This document shows, in pieces, positions 50,368 through 59,636 of a DNA stretch of 64,000 bases. Position 1 is the stretch's first letter, and every line of letters begins with the position of its first letter. A program made the translations under genes and the position numbers. Origin of the DNA: JANXZS01 sp963797255 (GTDB lineage Bacteria; Acidobacteriota; Terriglobia; Terriglobales; Acidobacteriaceae); assembly GCA_963797255.1 (NCBI GenBank), contig CAWCOV010000001.1, forward strand, positions 496,001 to 560,000, written 5' to 3'. The notes under the pieces are model-generated. The model saw nothing but the letters and a program-made list of their open reading frames with translations. It searched no databases and had not been told where the DNA came from.

Positions 50368-51030
50368 ATGGCGAAATGGCTTTTGAGCGACATCGACGGC
50401 ACGCTGGTCGATAGCAACACACTGCATGCCGAAGCTTGGCGACGAGCTTTTGAAGAGTTTGGAATTCAAGTTGGCATGGATGAAATCTGGCGGCAGATCG
50501 GTAAAGGCGGAGACCAGCTCATACCGGAATTTGTGCCTTACTTCGATCGGAAAAAGATCGAGGAGCCTCTCACAGCACTTCGTAAATCCCTCTTCCAAAA
50601 GGAATACATGCCCAGGGTTGTGGCCTTTGAAAAGTCACAAGAGTTGTTGAAGCGGGTCAAAACATCGGGGAAGAAAATTGCACTGGCAACGTCCTCCGAG
50701 GAAGAGGACGTTGCGACGTATAAGAGAATTGTTGGAATGGAAGATCTCGTCGAGAAGACATCGTCCCAGGCGGATGCGGCAGCCTCAAAGCCCGACCCTG
50801 ATATCTTCGTGGCTGCGCTCAGAAAAGCCGGAATCGAAGCGAATCAGGCAATCGTCCTGGGCGACACGCCGTACGATGCGGAAGCTGCTGGCAAACTGGG
50901 CATCCGCGTAATTGGCCTGACTTGCGGGGGATGGAAACGGGACGATCTTTTGGTCGCCGGTTGCAGCGAAGTCTACAAAAGTCCCGCCGACTTGTTAGCG
51001 AATTTCAATTCGTCCCTGCTCGCGAAATAG
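50368..51030 (+). CDS. HAD-superfamily phosphatase/phosphoglucomutase-like hydrolase
   Basis: 220 residues, subfamily I HAD with a helical cap. Motif I is LLSDIDGTLVDSN (both Asp present), motif II LATSSEEED, motif III KPDPDIFVAALRK, motif IV VLGDTPYDAEAAG. The cap begins LHAEAWRRAFEEFGIQVG, typical of beta-phosphoglucomutase or phosphoglycolate phosphatase-like enzymes, so the substrate is a small phosphorylated metabolite. GAGGAGA precedes the ATG. It is convergent with the DUF892 gene across a terminator. Confidence 0.93.
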   Translation: MAKWLLSDIDGTLVDSNTLHAEAWRRAFEEFGIQVGMDEIWRQIGKGGDQLIPEFVPYFDRKKIEEPLTALRKSLFQKEYMPRVVAFEKSQELLKRVKTSGKKIALATSSEEEDVATYKRIVGMEDLVEKTSSQADAAASKPDPDIFVAALRKAGIEANQAIVLGDTPYDAEAAGKLGIRVIGLTCGGWKRDDLLVAGCSEVYKSPADLLANFNSSLLAK

Positions 51031-51032
51031 AA

Positions 51033-51059
51033 AGGGGCAGATTTGTGCAATCCGCCCCT
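51033..51059. terminator. Terminator between convergent genes
   Basis: AGGGGCAGATT (51033-51043) pairs with AATCCGCCCCT (51049-51059), one mismatch, over a five-base loop. It separates the convergent HAD and DUF892 genes. Confidence 0.7.
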
Positions 51060-51080
51060 CATCCTCCTACGACAGTAAAA

Positions 51081-51584
51081 TTAAGCAGCCGCTTCTAGAT
51101 TTACTCGCTTCGAAATGCCAGTAAGAATCTGATCAGCATTCTTCTCTTCACTCTCGATGGACTCCAGAGTCGCCGCATCCTGTTCGAACCCTAGAATTTC
51201 AGCCCACCTTCTAAGCGTGCCATACACGGCAATTTCGTGGTGCTCCACCTGTTGCGCCGCGCCGATCAGGGCGATGTCGCGTACCGATGCATCTGTCACG
51301 TCCGTGATCGTATCGGACGCTTCCGTCGTAAGCCCATCGATTACCTTGCAAGTCTCCGTCTCCGCTTCTCCGGCGCGCTTCTGAAGCATGCCGCCAACTT
51401 TGGTTACATGTCCGCGAGTCTCTTCCAGGTGGGTGCGAAACGCATTCGTTAATTCACTATCCGATGATTTCTCAATCAGGTCTGGAAGGGCCTTCGTGAT
51501 CTTTTGCTCCATGTCCAGAGCCTTCTTGAGGTTGCTGATGTAGAGGCTTTCCAGATTCTCGATATTTGCCGAAAACAACTTCAT
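51081..51584 (-). CDS. Ferritin-like DUF892 (YciE/YciF-type) protein
   Basis: 167 residues, four-helix bundle of the ferritin-like DUF892 family: NIENLESLYISNLKKALDME, SELTNAFRTHLEETRGHVTK, IALIGAAQQVEHHEIAVYG, and SIESEEKNADQILTGI. Glu and His residues in EETRGH, EHHE and EEKN form a likely di-iron or Mn site. YciE/YciF are stress-induced in enterobacteria. A longer frame upstream exists, but ATG 51584 has an AGAGGAA site six bases away and matches the usual length. Confidence 0.93.
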   Translation of the reverse strand: MKLFSANIENLESLYISNLKKALDMEQKITKALPDLIEKSSDSELTNAFRTHLEETRGHVTKVGGMLQKRAGEAETETCKVIDGLTTEASDTITDVTDASVRDIALIGAAQQVEHHEIAVYGTLRRWAEILGFEQDAATLESIESEEKNADQILTGISKRVNLEAAA

Positions 51585-51861
51585 TGGTATTCCTCTCAGT
51601 GAAAGATTGTGGATACTCCAGCTAAAAGTCGTGGATGCTCCAGCCACTGAGGGCCGAGCATCTTGAAATGGTGTGAGATCTGGAATGCGCGAATCGCGGT
51701 CGTGCATCTTTCAAGGATTGCGTCCCGGAATTCGCTTCTCGATTCCGGCGAGAGTTCCAGACTGGCTAGTGAGATTGTCCTCGCCCTTGCCGGGTTGCCC
51801 TAATTCCCCAACGCTGCAACCGAGCGGTTTCATCCAAATCATAACGGCGCTGTGCATCGCT

Positions 51862-52293
51862 TTATACGCCAGGCGTTTGATGACGGCTCGCATGCCTCTC
51901 CATCCATTCCGCCCGGATGTGTTCGTATCGCGCGTGCATTTCATCCAACTCAAGATCGCTCAGATTTTCAATATCGATCATCTGATCGCGAGCCTTGTCG
52001 ATCGCTCGAATCAACTCGTTCAGCTTCAAGTTAATCGCTCGCGCATCGCGGTTTTGCGTGTTTTGAATCAGGAAAACCATCAGAAACGTGATGATCGTTG
52101 TGCCGGTATTGATCACAAGTTGCCAGGTGTCAGAAAATTTGAAAATCGGGCCTGTCACTGCCCACACCACGATGACCATCACGGCAGCCGCGAACGCCCG
52201 CTTCGATCCCAGCCAAGCCGAAGCCCCCGCGGCAAATTTGCCAAACCAATCATTTGTAGTTCTGGTCTGAACTTCAATTGCCTGATCGCTCAT
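51862..52293 (-). CDS. Low-affinity iron permease-family protein
   Basis: 143 residues, PF04120. The region SAWLGSKRAFAAAVMVIVVW and PIFKFSDTWQLVINTGTTII plus FLMVFLIQNTQNRDARAINL is characteristic, giving two or three membrane helices. The C-terminus is soluble and acidic (DQMIDIENLSDLELDEMHA). In fungi Fet4-like proteins import Fe2+; bacterial short members are uncharacterised and may work as oligomers. Upstream of Ku, same strand, 46 bases between them, no shared ribosome signals. Confidence 0.88.
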   Translation of the reverse strand: MSDQAIEVQTRTTNDWFGKFAAGASAWLGSKRAFAAAVMVIVVWAVTGPIFKFSDTWQLVINTGTTIITFLMVFLIQNTQNRDARAINLKLNELIRAIDKARDQMIDIENLSDLELDEMHARYEHIRAEWMERHASRHQTPGV

Positions 52294-52339
52294 TCATACC
52301 CTCGTTTTTTGGCTGGCTGGAATACACCCTCACCCACAC

Positions 52340-53392
52340 CTACGCCGACTTGGATTTCTTTTCGGCCCGCGCGCGAACCTTCGTGCTCTTGGGCTTGATC
52401 CTTCCGCTCGCCTTTGCTTCCGCAGTCCTCGAACGCTTGCCGCCAGCCCGCTCCTCCCCTTCAGCTTCTCGCGAAGAAGAGCCGCGCTGCGCCAGGCTGC
52501 GGCGCAAAGCATCCGTCAAATCAATCACCTTGCCGCGTTTCTTTTCCGGCTCTTGAGCAGGCAACGGCAAGTGCTTGATCTTCGCTTCAATCAGTTCCTT
52601 AAGTGCTTCTTCGTAATGATCCACGTATTTGCTGGCGTCGAATTCCGCCATGTAGGCATCGATCAACTGCTTCGCAAGCTTCAACTGCGCGGCGTCCACA
52701 TTTTCGTGCTCCGTCGATCCCGCGTATTTGCGGACGTCCCGCATCTCCGATGCAAAACGCATCGTATAAATCATCATCCCGGGCGCCTTCGAGTCATGCG
52801 GCGGAGCCAGCACCATCAAGTGTTGTCTGCCTCCGAAAACAATCTCGCCAACCCCCACCACACCGCCATTCACCATGCCCTGGCGCACAACCGCGAATGC
52901 CTTCGCCTGTGGCCCACTTTTCGGAATTACGAAATAGGGCTTTTCATACAATGCCGGATCAATCTCTTCGAGCTTTACAAACTCTGAAATCTCCACCGTC
53001 TTCTTCCCTGCCAAGCGAAGATTCTTCAACTCCTCCGGCTCCACAATGGCAAATTTGCCCTTCGCGTATTCGTAACTCTTCACCACATCCGACTTCGCTA
53101 CGCTGTGCTGCTCGGATTCGTCCTCGCCCCGCACTTCGCCATCGCCGGACCTCGCAGCAATGTGCATCCCGCTGGCGTGCTTCGCGCTCTTTTTCTCCGC
53201 GCGAGCGTCTTCATCCGCGGCCTCTTCCACCCCCGGACCAGACGATACGTTTTGATGGTGAATGCGGCCCATCGTCTTCCGATCCACTTCGTGAAATGAA
53301 ATCGGCCGCGTCGCATTGACCGCAGGAAAAACATCGACGGCAAAACTTACCAGGGAGATTTGGATGGTCCCTGACCACGAAGGCCTTGGCAT
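52340..53392 (-). CDS. ku: Ku-family DNA-binding protein (non-homologous end joining) with charged insert
   Basis: 350 residues. The core is the bacterial Ku beta-barrel dimer that rings broken DNA ends: MPRPSWSGTIQISLVSFAVD, ISFHEVDRK, then KSYEYAKGKFAIVEPEELKN, KPYFVIPKSGPQAKAFAV, and FASEMRDVRKYAGSTEHENV with helices LKLAKQLIDAYMAEFDASKY. Between GRIHHQNVS and SDVVKSYEY a stretch of about 48 residues (51-98) is replaced by a charged Glu/Asp/Lys/Ala/Ser sequence not found in compact Ku. The C-terminus is the usual Lys/Arg-rich tail. AAGGAG precedes the ATG. LigD, its normal partner, is not in the window. Confidence 0.93.
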   Translation of the reverse strand: MPRPSWSGTIQISLVSFAVDVFPAVNATRPISFHEVDRKTMGRIHHQNVSSGPGVEEAADEDARAEKKSAKHASGMHIAARSGDGEVRGEDESEQHSVAKSDVVKSYEYAKGKFAIVEPEELKNLRLAGKKTVEISEFVKLEEIDPALYEKPYFVIPKSGPQAKAFAVVRQGMVNGGVVGVGEIVFGGRQHLMVLAPPHDSKAPGMMIYTMRFASEMRDVRKYAGSTEHENVDAAQLKLAKQLIDAYMAEFDASKYVDHYEEALKELIEAKIKHLPLPAQEPEKKRGKVIDLTDALRRSLAQRGSSSREAEGEERAGGKRSRTAEAKASGRIKPKSTKVRARAEKKSKSA

Positions 53393-53608
53393 GTTGACTC
53401 CTTATCAGAGGTTCAGCGAAATTCTCCGCACCAAGTACGATGCTCGAAGGCCAACAAGGGATTAGCCTTCAGCAACTTTGGGTGATTTCACGAACCGGAA
53501 TCAACAATCGGCGCGCCAATCCCTTAGCCCTGCGCACTCACAACGGCTAACCGGTCGGCATTCGATTGGAGCGAATGGATTCATTAACTTTCGGTAAGGT
53601 TCGCCGGA

Positions 53609-55126
53609 TTAGTGCTTTGCGGCGGCATGAACGGTCAGAACGATCCGCCGATACGATGTCAGGGATGGCGTGCCCTCGTCCGTCACCGCCAGAATAACGT
53701 GCGCCGTTCCCGGATCCGGCGGGCACGTCTTTCGGATCGGCAGCCAAAGAGGCCCGCAGGTGGCCGTCGCCGTCACCGTGACCTTTGCCGTATCCGCATT
53801 CTCTATAGTGATGGTCGCAAGATTGACGTCGGCCAAGCCGGCCTCGCCATAGTGGAACCACGAGTAGTGAAGCTTCTGCCCATCAGGATCCTTACTATTG
53901 CTCGCATCCAGTTCAATGCGCTGGCCTACTTCCGCGTCGATCAGAAGAGGCGCAGTCCCCGTGTGGCCATTCACGTCAAGTAAAGGATTGTGGTTCGCAT
54001 GCGCGAAATCCGCGACCGTCCAATCCATTCGCGCCGCGAAGTCGTGTTGAAACGAATTCCGCCAACGCCATACTGTCGCCTGGTCCGATACATGCTTCTG
54101 CCCGTCGCCGCCCACAACGGTGTCCTGCGAAGTTACCCGCGCGAACTCATCGCCGCCCTGCGTCCAGATTGCGTGAGTCTCGCCGTAAGGTTGCCGATAA
54201 ACGTAGCGCCCTCCCCAACCGCCCCAATCGGGTCGCCTGTACGCATTCAGACCATTGTCAATCAATCCAAGATACGACGGCGTGTCCCCTTCCATAATGA
54301 AAGCGAAGCGCGGATACACCTTTCCCAGCGGGCCCTTGCTGCGAATATTCGTATCCAGCCATTCATTGGTTACAGTCGAAGAGTCCGCCCCCTCGCCATT
54401 GCGATAATAGAAATCTCCGCTGATGCCGGTCCACGTCGCATAGTAGTATTCGCCGCTCGTTGGCGTGGATGGCTGAACAACATAGAACAGGCTCGGAAAC
54501 TCCCGACGGATCCACGGCCCCGCATCGTCCTGGTCGGAGATGGAAGAGACGCGCAAGTTCCCCACGAATTTCTCAACCTCTTGCGGCGTCCGCGTAGCGC
54601 GCACCGTCAGCAGCGCCTCTGCAAGAGTATTTGATCCGCCCCAAAGACAAATCCAAAGTGGACGACGGTCATCGCGGTCGTTCGCTCGAATGATCGCCTT
54701 CGCGCCGTCGGATAATTTATCGACACCCGTAGCCGCCATGCCATACGCAGTCTGACCAGTAAAAATGCGGCTATCCAGGTACTCGGCCTCGGGCCAACCC
54801 TTGGCATGCAGCAGAAGATTCGGCCGCACCAACCCATACGCGGCAACCAGCGAATGCATCGTCTCAGGATGAACAGCGGTTTTCTGCCACGTCGACGTAG
54901 TAGCGATCAGCGCCTCAATGTCTAGCTCATTCGAATACAGCAGCAATCGGACAAGCGACATCTGGTCATCGGGCTCATTGCCAATATCGCTGAGGATCAC
55001 GACGCGAGGATGCCCAGTAAAATTGGCGACATGATTTGCCGGAAGTGTTTCGCCGAACAGAGGTCCACTGAACATCCCGGCCAGAACCGCCAGAATTACG
55101 ATCACCCCACGCCAGTTCGATTGCAT
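53609..55126 (-). CDS. Exported DUF1593 protein
   Basis: 505 residues. A signal peptide (VIVILAVLAGMFSGPLFG) leads into the DUF1593 domain, whose fold resembles nucleoside hydrolases: RVVILSDIGNEPDDQMSLVR has the Asp-rich Ca-binding motif (DIGNEPDD in place of DTDxGxDD). Further motifs are LDIEALIATTSTWQKTAVHP and IEGDTPSYLGLIDNGLN-like sequence, then a C-terminal Ig-like part (IELDASNSKDPDGQKLHYSW). Members are often linked to polysaccharide use. It sits 78 bases downstream of the hopanoid operon on the same strand, but functional linkage is doubtful. Confidence 0.9.
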   Translation of the reverse strand: MQSNWRGVIVILAVLAGMFSGPLFGETLPANHVANFTGHPRVVILSDIGNEPDDQMSLVRLLLYSNELDIEALIATTSTWQKTAVHPETMHSLVAAYGLVRPNLLLHAKGWPEAEYLDSRIFTGQTAYGMAATGVDKLSDGAKAIIRANDRDDRRPLWICLWGGSNTLAEALLTVRATRTPQEVEKFVGNLRVSSISDQDDAGPWIRREFPSLFYVVQPSTPTSGEYYYATWTGISGDFYYRNGEGADSSTVTNEWLDTNIRSKGPLGKVYPRFAFIMEGDTPSYLGLIDNGLNAYRRPDWGGWGGRYVYRQPYGETHAIWTQGGDEFARVTSQDTVVGGDGQKHVSDQATVWRWRNSFQHDFAARMDWTVADFAHANHNPLLDVNGHTGTAPLLIDAEVGQRIELDASNSKDPDGQKLHYSWFHYGEAGLADVNLATITIENADTAKVTVTATATCGPLWLPIRKTCPPDPGTAHVILAVTDEGTPSLTSYRRIVLTVHAAAKH

Positions 55127-55204
55127 GACGCCCAGTGTAATCCCTCACTTGACGTATCGCTAGCCGACTGCGACAGTCAGCAATCGCTATCGGTTCGCGA
55201 AATC

Positions 55205-56662
55205 TTATCGCCGAAACTCGGGCGCACCAGCAAGCATCCTCATCAATCCGCTTGACGGCAGATCGGCGCGGAGGAATTTCTTCGCCTCGCCACTCGCAAC
55301 GCTCAGCGCCTCCGCCGCGAGATAGCCGCTGCGTGCCGCGCCTTCCATCGTCGCGGGCCACCCCGTCGCCGTCCAATCTCCTGCCAGTGCCGCATTCGGC
55401 CACGGTGATTTGGCACTGGGCCGATACTGCTCCAGCATTGGCCGTATCGAATACGTCGCGCGAACTTCCTTCACTACCGCAGCCTTCAACAAGGCCGCAT
55501 CTTCAACTCCAGGGAAATATCTGGCAAGCTCGCTCATCGCCATCGAAAGAATCTCTTCCCGCGACTGATCAGTTAGTGAACGAGACGCACTGATCACCAA
55601 CTCCATATAGCTGCCCTTCCTTCGGTCTCGTTGAGGCTGCAGGCGGGAGGTGTGATACATCCAGTCGATTTTTGAATCCATCAGCGCCGCGTGATCAATA
55701 TCTGTGATCTCGCGATCGAACCAGAGATGAACGCTGGTTATGGGAGAATGCTCAAACTTGTTGAGAGACGCCGCGAGTGCCTCGACACCCGGCACCTGCG
55801 GCATCTTTGGAAGCATCTTTGCCATAGCTTCGAATGAGAGCGCCATCACCAGCCCATCACTCGAATGCGATTTCCCATCCGCGCCGATCGCGAGAGTCCA
55901 GCTTGCATTCGCCTCGTCACAACTCGCCGCCTCGACATTCACTTGCAAATGTACTTCCCCACCGCGTTCGCGAATGTACGCATGCGCGCGCCCATACAAC
56001 TCGCTTAACGGAATCATTGGCACGCCCATGCGCCCCGCTTCGGGAGATCGCAAGAACATTTCGCGAATCACCATGCCCGCATAGTGCAGCGAAATGCGAT
56101 CCGCATCCTCATTCAGCGCACTGATCAATGCAGGCCTCCAGAATCGCCGAATCGCGCCTTCGGTCTGGCCGCTTCGCTTCAGCCAATCGCCAAATGTCTG
56201 TTCTGTGTCATCCGGAATTCCCCGCACAAACGCCATCATCCCGCGCGCGATCGCCAACTTATCAGCGAATGAAAATGCGTGTGCCTTGAGGAATGCGGGA
56301 GCCGTATGCAGAGGTGCCGGCAGCATCGATGGCGTCAGCGTACTGCGAATGCCACCCGGCTCAAGAAAGGTGATGCGGTCGAACCAGCGAATCTGATCCG
56401 ATGCTCCTATGCGACGATAAAGATCGATCAAATTCGTGCAGCATCCCACCAGGATGTGCTGGCAATTGTCGATCACTTCGCCCGTGCCCGCATGCTCATA
56501 TGAGGATGCACGACCGCCCAGGTACGTTCTCCGCTCAAACAGATCAACGCGATATCCAGCATCGGCAAGCGCGCAGCCCGCAGCCAGACCAGCTACGCCT
56601 CCACCCACAATGCTCACAGATTCTATGCGGCGTCCAGTTGTTTTGCTTTGAGATATGCCCAT
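55205..56662 (-). CDS. hpnE: Hydroxysqualene dehydroxylase HpnE
   Basis: 485 residues, FAD-dependent amine-oxidase-like protein. VSIVGGGVAGLAAGCALADA is the FAD dinucleotide fold, and RASSYEHAGTGEVIDNCQHI follows; the end GDWTATGWPATMEGAARSGY is typical of the flavin-binding C-terminus. HpnE reduces and dehydroxylates hydroxysqualene to squalene, the third step of the HpnCDE route. ATG 56662 is chosen because it lies 8 bases from the stop of hpnD and preserves the N-terminal fold; a longer frame overlaps hpnD. Last gene of the hopanoid operon. Confidence 0.92.
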   Translation of the reverse strand: MGISQSKTTGRRIESVSIVGGGVAGLAAGCALADAGYRVDLFERRTYLGGRASSYEHAGTGEVIDNCQHILVGCCTNLIDLYRRIGASDQIRWFDRITFLEPGGIRSTLTPSMLPAPLHTAPAFLKAHAFSFADKLAIARGMMAFVRGIPDDTEQTFGDWLKRSGQTEGAIRRFWRPALISALNEDADRISLHYAGMVIREMFLRSPEAGRMGVPMIPLSELYGRAHAYIRERGGEVHLQVNVEAASCDEANASWTLAIGADGKSHSSDGLVMALSFEAMAKMLPKMPQVPGVEALAASLNKFEHSPITSVHLWFDREITDIDHAALMDSKIDWMYHTSRLQPQRDRRKGSYMELVISASRSLTDQSREEILSMAMSELARYFPGVEDAALLKAAVVKEVRATYSIRPMLEQYRPSAKSPWPNAALAGDWTATGWPATMEGAARSGYLAAEALSVASGEAKKFLRADLPSSGLMRMLAGAPEFRR

Positions 56663-56670
56663 CGGTTTCG

Positions 56671-57576
56671 CTAGCTGCCGAGCCCCTGGAAAACCATGCG
56701 GCCAAATCCCTGGGTCAGGATCCACAATTTTTCCCGCGTAGGAACTCGTATCCTGCTGGAGAAGACGTCGAATTTCGCCGCTTCCATGTGATCCAGCAGC
56801 CTGCTGTAAATCTTCACCAGCACCCACATCGCCGGTCTGCTATCGGCAGAGAGCAGCGGCAGCAGTTTGTAGGCCGAGCGATAGTAGTCACGCGCCCTAG
56901 CCGCCTCAAATTCAAGCAGCTCACGATGCCGCGGCTGCAATTCGCTTCCTACGTGCAGCGAAACAATATCTTCCGGCCGAACATCGAATCGCCGCAGATC
57001 TTCCAACGGAAGATAAATCCGGTCACGCGAGGCATCCTCCTGCACATCACGCAGAATGTTCGTCAGTTGGAACGCAATTCCCGTCTCTTCCGCAAGGCGT
57101 TCCGCTTCAGAATTCGTGTAGCCGAAGATTCGGATGCACACCAGGCCCACCACCGACGCGACTAAATAGCAGTAGCGATACAGCTCGCCGAAAGATTCAT
57201 ACGTGTCCACCTTGCCCTGCGTATGCTCCTCGCGAAGGTCCATCGTGGTCCCATCCACCAGCTTGTCCAGCAGTTCCGCCGGGATGTTGAACTTTCTCGC
57301 GGCATCACGTAGAGCCAGGAAAACCGGATCGTTCGTCGCATTTCCAAGTTGCGCCTCGTGCCAAGATCCAATCCATTTCTCAAGATCGCAACGACGCTCC
57401 GCATGAGTCCTGCTCTCATCATCGGACAAATCATCCGCGTGTCGCATAAAGGCGTACACGGCACAGATCGCATCGCGCTTTGCTTCGGGCAATGCGAGGA
57501 ATGCGTAGTAGAAGTTCTTGGCTTCCCTGCGTGCTATGTTCCTGCATACTGCGTACGCCTCGCTCAGGTCTTTCAC
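56671..57576 (-). CDS. hpnD: Presqualene diphosphate synthase HpnD
   Basis: 301 residues, all-helical trans-isoprenyl diphosphate synthase fold. The first Asp-rich motif is FMRHADDLSDDE and the second DVQEDASRDRIYLPLEDL. YYAFLALPEAKRDAICAVYA is the conserved start of the domain. HpnD condenses two farnesyl diphosphates to presqualene diphosphate. GTG at 57576 overlaps the hpnC stop (GTGA, four bases); a longer frame opens at 57603 but would overlap by 31 bases. Membrane-associated by its helical end. Confidence 0.94.
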   Translation of the reverse strand: MKDLSEAYAVCRNIARREAKNFYYAFLALPEAKRDAICAVYAFMRHADDLSDDESRTHAERRCDLEKWIGSWHEAQLGNATNDPVFLALRDAARKFNIPAELLDKLVDGTTMDLREEHTQGKVDTYESFGELYRYCYLVASVVGLVCIRIFGYTNSEAERLAEETGIAFQLTNILRDVQEDASRDRIYLPLEDLRRFDVRPEDIVSLHVGSELQPRHRELLEFEAARARDYYRSAYKLLPLLSADSRPAMWVLVKIYSRLLDHMEAAKFDVFSSRIRVPTREKLWILTQGFGRMVFQGLGS

Positions 57577-58547
57577 GCAGCACCCCGCTGCAATCGAAAC
57601 CACGGCAGCAGCTTCCCACTGATGGCACGCGCAGCCAGCGCCATCTTTGTAGCCTTGCCAATTGATGGCCGCGAAACGAGAACGTCATATTTCTGACGCT
57701 CAATCGCCCGCAAAATCTCCAGGCCACCGCGAGTAAACAGATCCAGATCCAGCCTCAACTCGCGGTCCACCATCCCCAGCAGCGGCATTCCCTGCGCAAA
57801 CATTTTCCGCGCACCTTCTACTTCGTAACGAATCAGTTCGCGGAATTCCATCGTCGCCGCGCCGCTCGCAATCACCTCTTCGCTCACGCCGTAAGCACGC
57901 ATGTCTGCAAACGGAATGTAAATGCGGTCCTTTGCGTAATCCACGCGAACATCCTGCCAGAAGTTGGCCAGTTGCAGTGCGGAACAGGTGAAGTCCGAAA
58001 GCCGAAACATCTCAGCATCGCGATAGCCACTCGCATACAGCACCAAGTGTCCAACAGGATTGGCCGAGTAGTGGCAATAGCCGAGCACATCGTTCATCGT
58101 CTCGAAGCGTGTCACCTTCTGATCCTGCCGAAACGCCACCAGCAGATCCGCGAACGGCTCCTTCGGAATCTCGCAGACCTTGATCGTTTCAGCCAGCGCC
58201 ACGAACACAGGATGCCGCGTCTCTCCGCGATAGCAGGCATCCAGTTCCTCGCCCCACATATCCAGGAGCGCAAGCGATTCTTCGCGATCGCTCACCTCAT
58301 CTCCGAGATCATCGGAGATGCGGCAATAGGCATAAATACTGTGGAAGTGAGGCCGCAGTCTTTCCGGCAAAAACCACGAAGCTACGTGGAAATTTTCGTA
58401 GTGCGACTCCGCCAGCTCGCGGCAATATTGGCGCGCCTCTTCAAGCGAAGGCCGTCGCTCGGGCATGCGGTATTTCGCGGGAAGATGTGCCCAGCCCCGC
58501 TCCACCAGCAATTCCTGGGATTGTTTGCCGCTCTGCACCGAAGTCAC
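57573..58547 (-). CDS. hpnC: HpnC, squalene synthase-like enzyme (hydroxysqualene forming)
   Basis: 324 residues, same fold as HpnD. The Asp-rich motifs are AYCRISDDLGDEVSD and NFWQDVRVDYAKDRIYIPFA, with HYSANPVGHLVLYASGYRDA between. HpnC converts presqualene diphosphate to hydroxysqualene, which HpnE then reduces. A GTG start at 58547 has a strong AAGGGAG site. It follows the dehydrogenase gene by 7 bases and overlaps hpnD, so all three are co-transcribed. Confidence 0.94.
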   Translation of the reverse strand: MTSVQSGKQSQELLVERGWAHLPAKYRMPERRPSLEEARQYCRELAESHYENFHVASWFLPERLRPHFHSIYAYCRISDDLGDEVSDREESLALLDMWGEELDACYRGETRHPVFVALAETIKVCEIPKEPFADLLVAFRQDQKVTRFETMNDVLGYCHYSANPVGHLVLYASGYRDAEMFRLSDFTCSALQLANFWQDVRVDYAKDRIYIPFADMRAYGVSEEVIASGAATMEFRELIRYEVEGARKMFAQGMPLLGMVDRELRLDLDLFTRGGLEILRAIERQKYDVLVSRPSIGKATKMALAARAISGKLLPWFRLQRGAA

Positions 58548-58554
58548 TTCTCCC

Positions 58555-59619
58555 TTACGGAATAATTGCAGTCTTGATATCGGTGGAACGTTCCATCAAT
58601 TGATGAAAGACGTTATTCAGATCCATAAGCGGCGCGCGGCCCGTAATGTAGTGGCTCGCGTCGAATCGCCCGCTCCGAAGCAGTTCGAAGGCCCTGCGGC
58701 ATGTCGCCGGGGTATGGTGGAAGGTCGCCCGCATCGTGATGTCGTTATAGTGCAGCCGGTTCGTGTCGAATTCCACTTTCGTCCCCGCCGCGCAACCACC
58801 AAAAAAGTTCACCACTCCACCGCGGCGAACCATGTCCACCGCCCACTGCCATGTCATGGGAGTAGCCACTGCTTCAATCGCAACATCCACGCCGCGATGG
58901 TGCGGAGTCATCGCTCTTACAGCCGCCACCGCATCCGCAGTCGCTCCGATTTGAACAATCTTCTTGGCGCCAAATAGTCTGGCCGCCGCAACCTGTTCCT
59001 TTCGCTTCACCACGGCGATCACATTCAGCCCCGCCAACTCCGCCGCGTGCATAAACATCAGCCCAATAGGCCCGGCTCCAATTACCGCAATCTGGTCGCC
59101 CTCTCTGCAGCGCGTTTCTTCCAGCCCCTTCAGCACGCAGGCCAGTGGCTCCGTCAGTGCAGCGTGTTCCAGCAGCATGTCGTCCGGAACATCGAGGGTA
59201 TTCTTCTCCACAATCCGCGATGGAATGCGAATGTACTCTGCGTAAGCTCCGTTATTAAACAGCAGATCCTCGCAGAGATTCTCCTGTTCCCGCTTGCACC
59301 AGAAGCACTCGCCGCACGGCGCGGAGTTCAACGCCACAACTCGCGCACCCTCTTTGAATTGGGTGACGCCTTCACCAACTTCATGAACAATTCCCGCCAG
59401 CTCGTGACCAAACAGTGCAGGAGGCACAATCATCTTCGCGTGATACCCGCGCCGGTAAACCTTCAGGTCGGTGCCGCATGTCAGCGCCGCGCGCACCCGT
59501 ACCACAATCTCACCCGCCTCAGCCTGCGGAATCGGAATGCGTTCAATGCGGATGTCGTGTTGCCCATAGAGCACCGCCGCATTCATCTCATCTTCCATCA
59601 ATGTCACATCTTTCGACAT
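58555..59619 (-). CDS. Zinc-dependent alcohol dehydrogenase (MDR) in the hopanoid operon
   Basis: 354 residues, medium-chain dehydrogenase. Catalytic zinc ligands: ALTCGTDLKVY, FGHELAGIV; structural zinc loop CGECFWCKREQENLCED with four Cys. VIGAGPIGLMFMHAAELAGL is the cofactor fold. Pattern is closest to sorbitol/threonine dehydrogenase-like members. Located between the second dehydrogenase and hpnC with 17- and 7-base gaps, so it belongs to the hopanoid transcription unit. The substrate is not established; a hopanoid side-chain alcohol is a reasonable idea. GAGG precedes the ATG. Confidence 0.9.
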   Translation of the reverse strand: MSKDVTLMEDEMNAAVLYGQHDIRIERIPIPQAEAGEIVVRVRAALTCGTDLKVYRRGYHAKMIVPPALFGHELAGIVHEVGEGVTQFKEGARVVALNSAPCGECFWCKREQENLCEDLLFNNGAYAEYIRIPSRIVEKNTLDVPDDMLLEHAALTEPLACVLKGLEETRCREGDQIAVIGAGPIGLMFMHAAELAGLNVIAVVKRKEQVAAARLFGAKKIVQIGATADAVAAVRAMTPHHRGVDVAIEAVATPMTWQWAVDMVRRGGVVNFFGGCAAGTKVEFDTNRLHYNDITMRATFHHTPATCRRAFELLRSGRFDASHYITGRAPLMDLNNVFHQLMERSTDIKTAIIP

Positions 59620-59636
59620 TTTTCCTCAATTGCTGG

